From the NCBI GenBank assembly GCA_022820485.1, contig JAJEFJ010000090.1, forward strand, positions 62,001-126,000: DNA of 64,000 nucleotides, in the 5' to 3' direction. The notes beneath the pieces are model-generated. The model had not been told where the DNA came from. It did not search any database and saw only the letters and a program-made list of their open reading frames with translations. Of the stretch, positions 31,865-42,477 are shown one piece after another (position 1 is the first letter of the stretch; every line of letters starts with the position of its first letter). The position numbers and the translations under genes were made by a program. The DNA is from Candidatus Latescibacterota bacterium (GTDB lineage: Bacteria > Latescibacterota > UBA2968 > UBA8231).

Positions 31865-33403
31865 TCAGAAGTGCCGCGCCTGGGCACCATCTGCCAGCGC
31901 CAACTCATAACAGGCAGCCTCGCTGTCCGTGCGCACCAACAGATAGGGGGTGGCAAAGGCCGGGGGATTCCAGGTTTTGCCACCGAAGGCCGTCATTCGC
32001 GCCAGTTCGACGTGGCGGTCGGGGCGGGCCTCGACCAGCACCACATCGCCCGATTCGCTCATTATCAGCAGGACGTCGTCTATCAGGATGAGCTGGCCGT
32101 GGCCGTAGCGCCCGCGCTTCCAGCGGCGCTTGCCGTCTTGCGGGTCGAGGCAGACCAGTACCCCATCGTCGAGGCCATAGACAAAACCATCGCGATAGAC
32201 CATGTTGGCAAATTTGGCCTTGAGCCGGGGGCTTTTCCAGACCATATCGCTCGTCAAGCCGCCGTCGGGCGCGGCGTTCACTTGATACAGCTTGGCACCA
32301 ATGCCGTAGCCACTGGAGACCAAAACCCGGTCCCCGGGCAAGGGCAGGGGGTTGGCAACGCATTCGACCTGATCCCAGGGCTGACGCCAAAGGGGAACTC
32401 CGCTGTGCGGATCGTGGGCGACGACGCTGTAGCTGTTGAAAATCAGGATCTGCTCGCGTCCAGCCAACGTGACCAGACGCGGCGAGCTGAAGCCGGCCTT
32501 GTCCGTGCCCCCGCCCCAGACAAACGCGCCGGTTTGGCGGTGATAGGCCACGAGCGAGCGCTCATCCGGGCCTCCGGCACTGACCACGACCAAGCTGTCG
32601 AGGACCAACGGCGAACAGCTAATGCCCCACATCTGGGCCTTCGCTTGGTTGCTGGAGATAATGTCCCGCGACCAAACCAACTTCCCACTGTCCAACTCCA
32701 AGCAGTTGAGGGTGCCAGTAGCGCCTAGCGTGAAAACCCGGTCTCCAGCGATGGTAGGCGTAGCGCGCGGGCCGATGCCGGCTATGGCGGTCTCGTAGCG
32801 GGTCGAATCGGCGTGTTGCCAGAGCTTGCGGCCCGTGGCCAAGTCGTAGCAGACGACTTGCTCCTCGGGGCCGTGTTGCTCCTGCGTTACGGCCCGGCCA
32901 CCGACAATGGCAAAGGAGGACCAAGCTGCACCGACGGGGCGACGCCAGACTTCGCGCGGCGGGTGCTTGGTCCAGTCGCGCTCGAGGTGGACGCCGCGCA
33001 GGCGGTTGTTGCGCTCGGGGCCGAGAAATTGCGGCCAATCGCGGGCGTCGAGCGCGGTGGCGTCCCCTCCTTCAACCGCAGTGGCTTCGCCTTCAGTACT
33101 CCACCGCCATTCGAGGACGGGTACAAAGTCACCGCTCATACCCTTGATGCGAAAAAGTCCAACACCAAGCGCAATGACGATGCCGGCACCGCCGAAATAG
33201 CGCAGACGCCGCCCCCAAGCTAGCCGCGACGCAAAAAGCAACCAGAGCAACGCGAAGAAAATGGCGAGCATGAAGGTGGCCATAGTGCTCATCATCTGTC
33301 GCTGTCGATGGGGGGCTTCGGGCAACCAGATCCACAGGAGCGCTAAGACGACGATGCCGCCGAGCAGATAGAGGGGCCATAAACGAGGACCAGTCGAAGA
33401 CAT
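31865..33403 (-). CDS. Membrane-anchored PQQ-type beta-propeller protein
   Basis: A 512-residue protein. ATG 33403 begins MSSTGPRLWPLYLLGGIVVL, the first of three N-terminal membrane helices (about 10-28, 40-58, 68-85); the longer frame to 33823 is shadow sequence. The rest is a PQQ_2-type propeller with repeated blades such as WPQFLGPERNNR, RPVGAAWSSFAIV, VCYDLATGRKLWQH, TPTIAGDRVFTLGATG and LDSGKLVWSRD. The opening W-P-Q-F-L-G-P block is typical of secreted PQQ-binding-like repeat proteins of planctomycete and FCB type. It starts five bases after the oxidoreductase stop. It could be a quinoprotein-like dehydrogenase or a scaffold; no cytochrome motif is present. Confidence 0.78.
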   Translation of the reverse strand: MSSTGPRLWPLYLLGGIVVLALLWIWLPEAPHRQRQMMSTMATFMLAIFFALLWLLFASRLAWGRRLRYFGGAGIVIALGVGLFRIKGMSGDFVPVLEWRWSTEGEATAVEGGDATALDARDWPQFLGPERNNRLRGVHLERDWTKHPPREVWRRPVGAAWSSFAIVGGRAVTQEQHGPEEQVVCYDLATGRKLWQHADSTRYETAIAGIGPRATPTIAGDRVFTLGATGTLNCLELDSGKLVWSRDIISSNQAKAQMWGISCSPLVLDSLVVVSAGGPDERSLVAYHRQTGAFVWGGGTDKAGFSSPRLVTLAGREQILIFNSYSVVAHDPHSGVPLWRQPWDQVECVANPLPLPGDRVLVSSGYGIGAKLYQVNAAPDGGLTSDMVWKSPRLKAKFANMVYRDGFVYGLDDGVLVCLDPQDGKRRWKRGRYGHGQLILIDDVLLIMSESGDVVLVEARPDRHVELARMTAFGGKTWNPPAFATPYLLVRTDSEAACYELALADGAQARHF

Positions 33404-33408
33404 AGGCA

Positions 33409-34482
33409 CTATACGCCGCCGGTGACGGTCTCCAAGCGGACCCAATCGCCGCTTGCGACCGAGCGGGCAATGGCGGCCATGGCCCGCATCGTTTGAGTTC
33501 CATCCTCCACATCGGCCCCCATCTGGGGCGCGCCGTGCAGGATCACATCGGCAAAACCTTCGAGTTGCAGCCGGTAAAAATGCGCGTCCGCTCCTAGCGG
33601 CCGGCGATATTGTCCATCGCGCGTGGAGAAGCACTCGACATCGCTGGATTTCAAAAACCACGGCAGGTAGGTTTTGCCGACGACGCTGCCGTGCTCCCCG
33701 TAGATGTGAAAACCCTCGTGGTAATCCATGCGCACGGCGACCGTCAAGTCGAGATGCCCCTGACCGCCGTTGGCAAACTCCACTTCGACAAACCAAGAAT
33801 ACGCCCCGAACATCTCCTTGCACCGCCCGCGCACGGCCGCGAGCGAGCCGCCCAAAAAGTGGGCTAGGTCGATGAGATGTGAGCCGTGAGTCAGCATGAA
33901 GTAGCGCCGCTTGTCGCCCTTGGGATCGCCCGCTGGTTTGCGCGCCGCTTCACTGCGCAGCGGCAGAGGCTGGAGGTTGTCGGTCATAGTGTAGCGATAG
34001 GTCGAGTCGCAATACCAAGCCTTCAGGGCCAATAGCGATCCCATTTCCTCGCGGATGAACTGCTGGGCAAAAGCAATGCCGGGATCAAAGCGCTTCATGT
34101 GGCCGACTTGGAGCGTACAGCCCGAATCGGCCACGGCCCGGCGCAATTCCTCGCACTCCTCCACGCTTGTTCCCAGCGGCTTTTCCACAAAGACGTGTTT
34201 GCCAGCCGCCAGCGCCTGCAAGCTGAGTGGGACGTGGAACTGATCGGCCGTGGCGATGACGACCGCTTCCACCTGCGGATCCGCAAGCATGTCGGCAAAA
34301 TCGGCGTAAGTCTTCTCCGGCTGGTGAACGACCGCCATGCGCTCGACTAAATCCGACGCTTGATCGCAGAGCGCGTACAGGCGCGTATTGCGGGCCTTGA
34401 TGCACGACTCAAAGTGGGCGAATTGGGCGATGGGGCCGCAGCCCAACACGCCGATGGACAGGACTTGGCTATCTTTGTTCAC
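33409..34482 (-). CDS. Gfo/Idh/MocA family oxidoreductase
   Basis: A 357-residue dehydrogenase with GVLGCGPIAQFAH (about 12-24), HVFVEKPLGTSVEECEEL (EKP near 100) and THGSHLIDLAHFLGG (catalytic His and Asp near 196-200). The start is GTG at 34482, whose GTGA overlaps the stop of the Rid gene, so translation is coupled. It sits third in an ABC-F, Rid, oxidoreductase, propeller operon. Like the other two family members here it probably acts on a sugar or cyclitol. Confidence 0.87.
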   Translation of the reverse strand: MNKDSQVLSIGVLGCGPIAQFAHFESCIKARNTRLYALCDQASDLVERMAVVHQPEKTYADFADMLADPQVEAVVIATADQFHVPLSLQALAAGKHVFVEKPLGTSVEECEELRRAVADSGCTLQVGHMKRFDPGIAFAQQFIREEMGSLLALKAWYCDSTYRYTMTDNLQPLPLRSEAARKPAGDPKGDKRRYFMLTHGSHLIDLAHFLGGSLAAVRGRCKEMFGAYSWFVEVEFANGGQGHLDLTVAVRMDYHEGFHIYGEHGSVVGKTYLPWFLKSSDVECFSTRDGQYRRPLGADAHFYRLQLEGFADVILHGAPQMGADVEDGTQTMRAMAAIARSVASGDWVRLETVTGGV

Positions 34483-34855
34483 GCGCTGGGCAAAATGGCG
34501 TACGCTTCGATCTCGACGACCAGATGCGGCTTGAGCAGCGCGGCTATGACGACCAAGGTCGAGGCCGGCAAAATCTCGCCAAACACCTCGCGGTGAGCGC
34601 GGGTGACGCCATCGGCGTGGGCCACATCCGTGATGTACACCACCGTCCGCACCACGTCTTCTAGGCTAGCTTCGGTCTCCTCAAGCGCCTTGGCGATGAT
34701 CCCCAACGCACCCTTGGCCTGCTCGTACGCATCGCCTTGGTCATGCGGCGGCTGGGCGCAGGTGCCGGCGACGTGGACGTGACGATCCACGCGCACGGCG
34801 CGCGAATAACCAAACTCCGCGCCAAACGGGCTACTGGTCGGTATGTTTTTGCGTT

Positions 34856-34859
<4 letters not shown>
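34479..34859 (-). CDS. Rid (YjgF/YER057c/UK114) family protein lacking the catalytic arginine
   Basis: A 126-residue Rid-family protein with VRTVVYITDV and LLKPHLVVEIEAYA conserved. The position held by the essential Arg in RidA deaminases (PARS motif) is PAST here, with Ser100 in place of Arg, so hydrolysis of 2-aminoacrylate by the RidA mechanism is unlikely. It belongs to a non-archetypal Rid subgroup often coupled to catabolic dehydrogenases. Its ATG overlaps the ABC-F stop (ATGA) and its stop overlaps the following GTG, so it is translationally coupled on both sides. Confidence 0.82.
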
Positions 34860-36787
<1,928 letters not shown>

Positions 36788-36882
36788 GAGCAATAATTAC
36801 GGAAAATTAGCGATTATGGGCTACTCTGCCGCCCGCTAATTTGCCATCTTCTCAGCCTACCTTTCTCCAAAGGAGCCACCCC

Positions 36883-37671
36883 ATGAACACAGACGACAGA
36901 TATCTCTTTGACCTGACGGGCTATTTGGTCCTCAAAGACGTGCTGACCCCCGAGGAGGTGGCCGCGCTCAACGCCGGCATCGACCGCCACCGCGACCTTA
37001 TGAGCGAGATCGACCGCCCGCTGTCCGGCGACTCGAAGACGATGCAAGGCACCTCGCGGCGCAAAGACCTCGGCGGTATGCTCGCCTGGGATCGGCCCTG
37101 GTGCGAGCCGTTTCGCAAGCTCTTGGTACACCCTCGCATCAAGCCCTATCTCGAAGAAATCTTGGGGCGGGGGTATCGCCTCGACCACGGGCCGGGGCTA
37201 ATCGCCATGGACACAGGCTGCGAGGGCGGGCTTTTGCACGGCGGTGGGGTGGAGCGCGGGGATATATCGGAAGTGTACTTCTTTAAGAACGACCGCATCT
37301 TCACCGGGCTAACCGTGGTCGAGTATCTGCTAGCCGACGAGGGGCCGGGCGATGGGGGCGTGGCCGTAATACCGGGCAGCCACAAGGCCAACCTCGCCTG
37401 TCCAAAGAGCATGATTAAGTGGGAACAGCACCAAGAGCACGTGCTCGAAGTAAACGGCAAAGCCGGCGACGCAGTGATCTTCACCGAGACCTTGACGCAC
37501 GGCACGCTGCCGTGGACGGCCGCACACGAGCGGCGGGCACTGCTGTACAAGTTCAGCCCAGGCACCCTGTCCTACGGCTCGGGCGCGCACCAGACGACGT
37601 ATTCCGAGTACATCGAAGACATGACCGAGGAGGAGCGGGCCGTGATGGAAGCGCCGCACATTAGGCGGTAA
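36883..37671 (+). CDS. Phytanoyl-CoA dioxygenase (PhyH) family protein with H-x-G at the iron site
   Basis: A 262-residue PhyH-family protein, closely similar in layout to that at 29955. GDGGVAVIPGSHKANLACP (about 156-174) is the core, and distal His206 in LTHGTLPW matches the second iron ligand. The first site reads LLHGGGVERGD: His119 followed by Gly121 where Asp is expected. ATG 36883 follows AAAGGAG. It is divergent from the ABC-F operon and 35 bases ahead of the Mrr gene. The missing carboxylate could mean altered chemistry (chloride ligation as in non-heme iron halogenases) or a ligand from elsewhere; both are inference. Confidence 0.82.
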   Translation: MNTDDRYLFDLTGYLVLKDVLTPEEVAALNAGIDRHRDLMSEIDRPLSGDSKTMQGTSRRKDLGGMLAWDRPWCEPFRKLLVHPRIKPYLEEILGRGYRLDHGPGLIAMDTGCEGGLLHGGGVERGDISEVYFFKNDRIFTGLTVVEYLLADEGPGDGGVAVIPGSHKANLACPKSMIKWEQHQEHVLEVNGKAGDAVIFTETLTHGTLPWTAAHERRALLYKFSPGTLSYGSGAHQTTYSEYIEDMTEEERAVMEAPHIRR

Positions 37672-37706
37672 GGCGACGGGGACAATTCTGAAAAGGAGTT
37701 TTTGCG

Positions 37707-38597
37707 ATGGCTGAGAATGTCAATGTAGATGACGTTCCGAAGTATCCTGATCTATTAAATCCTACGCTTACTGCGCTCCATGTGCTTGGGGGTAGTGCTT
37801 CCAAGCGCGAAATCGCCAATCGAGTAATTGAAGATATGGGCCTGTCTGCTGCCATTATCCAAGCCCCCCACGGGCAAACAAGTATGACGGAGTTAGAATA
37901 CCAATTAGCATGGGCGAGAACCTATCTCAAAAATTACGGTCTGATTGAGAGTTCAAAGAGAAGCGTGTGGGTGTGGTCTCTTACTGCTAAAGGACGAGAG
38001 ACACAACGTATTGATCCTAAAGAAGCTATTAGATTTGTCCGGCAATCGAGGCAAGCTCGCAAACAAGCCGAAACTAAGAAAGACACCCCAGCCGAAGAAA
38101 TCGAAAACTCAGCCGAAGACCCCGCAGATGAAACTGCTTCTTGGCGCGAGGATTTGCTCGACACCCTCCGCAATATCCCTCCCGACGCATTCGAACGCTT
38201 GTGCCAAAGGCTGTTGCGTGAATCGGGCTTTATCGAGGTTGAGGTCACGGGAAAATCGGGCGACGGTGGGATCGACGGGCATGGAATAATCCGCCTCGCG
38301 GGGCTGATTAGCTTTCCCGTACTGTTCCAGTGCAAGCGCTACAGCGGCAGCGTTGGCGCGAGCGTAGTCAGGGACTTCCGCGGCGCGATGGTGGGACGAG
38401 CGGAAAAGGGCTTTATCCTGACGACAGGCCGCTTCACAATAGAGGCGCAACGAGAAGCCACCCGGGATGGCGCGACGCCGATAGACTTGATTGACGGCGA
38501 ATTGCTAATGGACAAAATGAAGGAACTCAAACTCGGCGTGTCCGCGAAGATGGTCGAGGTCGTAGAAGTGGACAAGAACTGGTTCGCGTCGATTTAG
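37707..38597 (+). CDS. Mrr-type restriction endonuclease (solitary)
   Basis: A 296-residue protein. The N-terminal winged-helix Mrr_N domain (residues 1-95: LTALHVLGGSASKREIANRV, LTAKGRETQRID) is followed by a charged linker and the Mrr_cat PD-(D/E)xK domain: FERLCQRLLRESGF, SGDGGIDGHG (Asp about 193) and LFQCKRYSG (Gln-x-Lys about 210). Mrr proteins cleave DNA carrying foreign methylation and need no methylase, which agrees with the absence of one here. A good ribosome site (AAAGGAG) precedes the ATG. The N-terminal half is A/T-richer than the C-terminal half, which may hint at a recombined domain. Confidence 0.85.
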   Translation: MAENVNVDDVPKYPDLLNPTLTALHVLGGSASKREIANRVIEDMGLSAAIIQAPHGQTSMTELEYQLAWARTYLKNYGLIESSKRSVWVWSLTAKGRETQRIDPKEAIRFVRQSRQARKQAETKKDTPAEEIENSAEDPADETASWREDLLDTLRNIPPDAFERLCQRLLRESGFIEVEVTGKSGDGGIDGHGIIRLAGLISFPVLFQCKRYSGSVGASVVRDFRGAMVGRAEKGFILTTGRFTIEAQREATRDGATPIDLIDGELLMDKMKELKLGVSAKMVEVVEVDKNWFASI

Positions 38598-38609
38598 CAA
38601 GCACTTCGC

Positions 38610-38909
38610 ATGGAACTCAACATCAGAGTGCAGCCCAAGTCCGGGCGCAATAGCGTCGAAGTCAACGGCGACAAAGTAACAGCGCGGGTAACAGCAGCCC
38701 CAGAGGGCGGCAAGGCCAACGACGCGGTAGTGGCGCTGCTAGCAAAGCGGCTCAAGGTCGCCAAGGGCAAGGTGCATATTGTCCGGGGACACAAGGCGCG
38801 GAACAAGCGGCTGCACATTGAGGACATGACAGCAGACGAAGTCTTCGCCCGCCTGTCGGAATCGAAGCGACAAAGGCAAAAAACGGAAAGGAGCAGCAGA
38901 TGCGCGTAG
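38610..38909 (+). CDS. DUF167 (YggU) family protein
   Basis: A 99-residue basic protein. VQPKSGRNSVE, RVTAAPEGGKANDAVVALLA and VRGHKARNKRLHIE are the DUF167/YggU signatures. No biochemical role is established for the family. The C-terminus (SKRQRQKTERSSRCA) is longer than usual because the frame runs ten bases into the following metallopeptidase gene. It is 12 bases after the Mrr stop, making cotranscription likely, although the functional link is obscure. Confidence 0.8.
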   Translation: MELNIRVQPKSGRNSVEVNGDKVTARVTAAPEGGKANDAVVALLAKRLKVAKGKVHIVRGHKARNKRLHIEDMTADEVFARLSESKRQRQKTERSSRCA

Positions 38910-40363
38910 CCATCGGAGGCATTTCCCACGAGAGCAGCACCTTCACGAACGTAGCCACCACGCTGGACAGTTTCCGGGAGCGCAGCTATCTCCACGGAGC
39001 GGCAATCGTCGAGCGCTTTGCCGGGGTCAATACGCCCATCGGCGGTTTCATCGAAGGAGCCGAGGCGCACGGCTTTGAAGCAGTGCCAACGATGTTAGCC
39101 GAGGCTTTTCCCAGCTCCCCAACGCCCCGCCCCATTTTCGACAGGCTCGTAGGCGAACTGCTCGACGGCATCGAGGCAGCGGGGGCTATCGACGGGGTTT
39201 TATTGGAGTTGCACGGGGCCATGGTGGCCGAGGGCATTGACGACGCCGAAGGGTATATCCTCGCCGCAGTGCGCCGTTTGGTCGGCCCGGACATGCCCAT
39301 CGTCGGGCAGCTAGACATCCACTCCAATGTCTCCCACGCCATGATCGAGGCCGCCGATGTGCTGATTGGGAGGGAGACCTATCCAGAGATCGACATGGCA
39401 CCGAGGGGCCGCGAGTGCGCCGATGTGCTGGTGCGCATGGTGCGGGAAGGCGTGCGGCCGACCATGGCCTTGCACCAGCTCCCCCTAGTCTGGGGTATGA
39501 ACCAAGTGACGGCCCATCCGCCCATGCGCCAAGCCATCGAATACCTGCACCGAATCGAGGCGCGGCCCGGCGTAATCTGCGGATCCATAGCCACCTGTTT
39601 CCCTCTGGCCGACATCCCCGATATGGGCGCTTCCGTGTACGTGGCCACGGACAACGACCCCGCCCTAGCCCAATCCTGCGCCGACGAGTTGGCCGCTTGG
39701 CTCTGGGAGCGCCGGGCCGATTGGCAGGCACCCATGCCTTCTACCGCAGAGGCACTGCAAGAGGCCGACAAACAGGGTCGCTATCCCGTAGTCTTAGCCG
39801 ACCGCAACGACAATACCGGCGGCGGTTCGCCCGGCGACAGTACCGGGCTGTTGCAGACTTTTTTAGCAGCCGATCTGCAAGACGCCTGCGTCCTGTACAT
39901 CGTCGATCCCGCAGCTGTGGCCGCTTGCCACCAAGCAGGCGTCGGTGCGGTGCTCGATTTAGAGGTCGGCGGCAAGGCGTCCTCGTTGCAAGGCGAGCCT
40001 TGCTCTATGCGAGCCGAGGTGGTGGCTTTGAGCGACGGCCGCTTTCGCTACGACGGGCCGATGTACGCCGGCCTAGATGGCACCATGGGACCCTCGGCCC
40101 ACATCCGCCAAGGCGGGGTACACGCGCTGTTGGTGAACAAGCGCGAGCAACCGTTTTGCACGGCGTTTTCCCGCACCTTGGGTTTAGACCCGAAGCAGAT
40201 GCGCTATGTCGGCGTCAAGTCCGCGGCCCACTTCCGCGCAGGTTTTGAGCCGTGGGCTGGCCAGATCCAAGTGATCTCCGAACCGTCAGTACACGCGCCG
40301 GCTGATGCCAACTTGGCCTTTAAGCGGCTGGACCGCAAACTCTATCCTTTTGACGACATTTAG
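38900..40363 (+). CDS. M81 family metallopeptidase (MlrC-like)
   Basis: A 487-residue protein of the MlrC/M81 family (DUF1485 plus MlrC C-terminal domain). The start MRVAIGGISHESSTFTNV and VLLELHGAMVAEGIDDAEG are diagnostic; His in the LHGAM block and later QLDIHSN are probable metal ligands. NDNTGGGSPGDSTGLL (about 307-322) is the conserved C-domain motif. The prototype acts on linearised microcystin, but most members have no known substrate. The ATG lies within the end of the DUF167 gene, preceded by AAAGGAG, so translation is coupled. Confidence 0.88.
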   Translation: MRVAIGGISHESSTFTNVATTLDSFRERSYLHGAAIVERFAGVNTPIGGFIEGAEAHGFEAVPTMLAEAFPSSPTPRPIFDRLVGELLDGIEAAGAIDGVLLELHGAMVAEGIDDAEGYILAAVRRLVGPDMPIVGQLDIHSNVSHAMIEAADVLIGRETYPEIDMAPRGRECADVLVRMVREGVRPTMALHQLPLVWGMNQVTAHPPMRQAIEYLHRIEARPGVICGSIATCFPLADIPDMGASVYVATDNDPALAQSCADELAAWLWERRADWQAPMPSTAEALQEADKQGRYPVVLADRNDNTGGGSPGDSTGLLQTFLAADLQDACVLYIVDPAAVAACHQAGVGAVLDLEVGGKASSLQGEPCSMRAEVVALSDGRFRYDGPMYAGLDGTMGPSAHIRQGGVHALLVNKREQPFCTAFSRTLGLDPKQMRYVGVKSAAHFRAGFEPWAGQIQVISEPSVHAPADANLAFKRLDRKLYPFDDI

Positions 40364-40366
40364 CGA

Positions 40367-40966
40367 TTGGAAGCGGTCGTGGATCTAGGCGCTTGGGCTG
40401 CGGTACAGGTCGGGCTCGCCCAGCACCAACCCCTCTTGGTCGGCTCTACGGACAAGACGCGAGCCGCAGTGGCCGTGGTCTTGGGGCCGACGCCAGAGGG
40501 CTTGCAGTTGCTCTTTATCGAACGCGCCCAGCACCCGGACGATCCTTGGTCGGGACACATCGCCTTTCCCGGCGGGCGCATTGAGGCGGACGACCCATCG
40601 CCGCGAGCTGCGGCCGAGCGCGAAACTCTGGAAGAGGTCGGGCTCGATCTGTCCGCGGCTGAGTATTGGGGCCAGGTCGATGACTTGACCGGACACATGC
40701 TGCCGGTGGTGGTATCTGGTTTCGTCTATCGGTTGGAGACGCCAGCGGCTTTGACCCTCAACCACGAGATCGAATCGGCCTTTTGGGCGGGAGCCGACCA
40801 ATTGCGCGATTCAGGTAAGAGGACCCAGTACCGGCTGCGACGTCGCGGCGAAGAGCAGGTATTTCCTGCGCTCGACCTGTTGGGGCCGGACCGCCCAGTG
40901 TTGTGGGGGCTGACCTTCCGCATTGTGCGTCAATTGCTCTCCTGGATGGAGCCAGACAAAGTATGA
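40367..40966 (+). CDS. CoA pyrophosphatase-like Nudix hydrolase (NudL type)
   Basis: A 199-residue Nudix protein of the CoA/YeaB type. HPDDPWSGHIAFPGG is the subgroup's UPF0035-like lead-in, followed by the Nudix box ending RETLEEVGLDL (about residues 84-94). The start is a TTG at 40367 or GTG at 40379; neither has a strong ribosome site. It begins three bases after the metallopeptidase stop and ends by ATGA overlap with the following gene. NudL enzymes cleave CoA and its derivatives to phosphopantetheine and 3',5'-ADP. Confidence 0.83.
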   Translation: MEAVVDLGAWAAVQVGLAQHQPLLVGSTDKTRAAVAVVLGPTPEGLQLLFIERAQHPDDPWSGHIAFPGGRIEADDPSPRAAAERETLEEVGLDLSAAEYWGQVDDLTGHMLPVVVSGFVYRLETPAALTLNHEIESAFWAGADQLRDSGKRTQYRLRRRGEEQVFPALDLLGPDRPVLWGLTFRIVRQLLSWMEPDKV

Positions 40967-42321
40967 CGTCCACGCATAAATCCCGCCGCATCTGGTTTTG
41001 CCAGACAGAATACGTGGCCGAGCATCCCGAGTCTCTGCAAAAGCTCAAGGACGCCGTCGGCCTGACGACGATTATGCCCGAAAGTCCAGTGTGCCATACC
41101 TCGGGCTTCAGCGCCTCGGCGGAGTTGGCCCAGCGCGGGCCTTTTGAGGACTGGCGCGAGCGTCTCGATGCTTGGCCGCGCGGGGCGGAGGGCATCTACC
41201 CGCCGGTGGCCGGGATTATTAGCGGCTTTGACGATGCGCCCTTGCAGCGCGTCATCGAGGCGTGCAAAAGTACGGGGATTGAGGTGTGGGGGCACATCGG
41301 CTTGTGGAGCTACGGCGGCGAGGTCTATCCCGAATTTGCCCTGCGCGATCTGGAGGGGCAGCCATTGGATCGACGCTATGAGGAGTGGGGCATTGGCCTG
41401 TGTCCGAGCCATAGGGCAATCAACGAGTGGACGCGCGACTGCTTGGTGGAAGCAGTGCAGCGCTACGCTATCGACGGTTTTGACGTGGATCACGCCCGCT
41501 ATCCGGCCCCAGCCAATGTGCACAGCCTGATGGCTTGCGGGTGTGCCAACTGCGAGGACGAAGCCGTGCGCTTGGGCTACGATTTTGCGGCTATGCGGCG
41601 CGGCGTACTGGCCCTGCGCCAGCGTTTACAGCAATTGACTCCGACCGAAGTGCGGGCCTTGGCTGCGGGACATCCGGGTTTGATGGATTTTCTGGGGTTG
41701 TTGGCTCAAGATGGAGCCGTGCTCGATTGGGTGCAGTTTCGCGCCCATATACTAGCCGATCGCATGGGGGAATTTCGCGCCGCCGTCCAAGCAGCAGGGG
41801 GCCGCGATAAGGTCTTTGGCAGCGATGTATTCCCCGCCTCCACAGGACTGTTGGGCGGGCATTGGTACGGCAAGTGGGAAGAGGCGACGGATTTTCTTAC
41901 GGGCGGGAGTTCGCACGGAGGCGTGGTGGGTTGGGCGACCGGGGTGACCAACTTGGCGCGGGAGTGGACTGCGGCTTTGTGTCGGCGCGCTCAAGGGCTG
42001 GACGAAAGCGAGGTGTTGGCGCTGGTGTGGCGTATATTCGGGATGGAGGATCTGGACTTGCCGGAGACTGTGGCGGGGGTGGCGGAAGGGCCTTTGCCTA
42101 TCGCAGCTCTGTACGAGCGAGAAGTGGCCCGCTTAAAAGCGCAGACTAGTGGGGCGGTGCCGCTGTATCCGCCCCTTTCAGCGGGAGCAGCTCCTGAATT
42201 GGTACGAGCTTTGGGGGAGGCAGTGGTGGGGCATGGGTGCGATGGGTGTTTGTTTACGGTCAATGCCGGGGAGGAGGAGCAGGTGCGGGTGTTGGGCGAG
42301 GCGCTGGCGGGCGTGGGGTGA
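40963..42321 (+). CDS. TIM-barrel glycosyl-hydrolase-like protein
   Basis: A 452-residue protein. The arrangement resembles hypothetical family-10-type glycosyl-hydrolase-like barrels: IIPS-like VAGIISGFDDAPLQRVIEAC, IEVWGHIGLWSYGGEVYPEF, CPSHRAINEWTRDCLVEAV and YAIDGFDVDHARYPAP (Asp and His-Ala-Arg-Tyr at the strand end). Then come ACGCANCEDEA, a Cys pair, and VFGSDVFPAS. The catalytic residue is not certain. No signal peptide is present. ATG 40963 overlaps the Nudix stop, making it the last gene of the 37707-42321 run. It may process a carbohydrate or glycopeptide, but I would not name a substrate. Confidence 0.6.
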   Translation: MTSTHKSRRIWFCQTEYVAEHPESLQKLKDAVGLTTIMPESPVCHTSGFSASAELAQRGPFEDWRERLDAWPRGAEGIYPPVAGIISGFDDAPLQRVIEACKSTGIEVWGHIGLWSYGGEVYPEFALRDLEGQPLDRRYEEWGIGLCPSHRAINEWTRDCLVEAVQRYAIDGFDVDHARYPAPANVHSLMACGCANCEDEAVRLGYDFAAMRRGVLALRQRLQQLTPTEVRALAAGHPGLMDFLGLLAQDGAVLDWVQFRAHILADRMGEFRAAVQAAGGRDKVFGSDVFPASTGLLGGHWYGKWEEATDFLTGGSSHGGVVGWATGVTNLAREWTAALCRRAQGLDESEVLALVWRIFGMEDLDLPETVAGVAEGPLPIAALYEREVARLKAQTSGAVPLYPPLSAGAAPELVRALGEAVVGHGCDGCLFTVNAGEEEQVRVLGEALAGVG

Positions 42322-42366
42322 GTTGGACATACCGATCCAACATTCGCACAGCACCGTCGCTTGTGC

Positions 42367-42397
42367 TAATTACTAATTTTGACCAAATTAGTAATTA
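42367..42397. promoter_or_regulatory. Long A/T palindrome, likely operator upstream of the Fic gene
   Basis: TAATTACTAATTT (42367-42379) and AAATTAGTAATTA (42385-42397) are perfect 13-base inverted arms around TGACC. A third half-site, AATTAGTATT, follows directly. The segment stands out in a GC-rich context and lies about 80 bases before the Fic ATG. The absence of a GC stem and T-run argues against a terminator. The Fic protein has a C-terminal winged helix that could bind it. Confidence 0.65.
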
Positions 42398-42477
42398 ATT
42401 AGTATTTCGTCATCCGGAAGCAGCAACTCACGCCCTTTCGCCGCCGATCCCCGTCAGATGGAAGCACGCTTTCAGCC

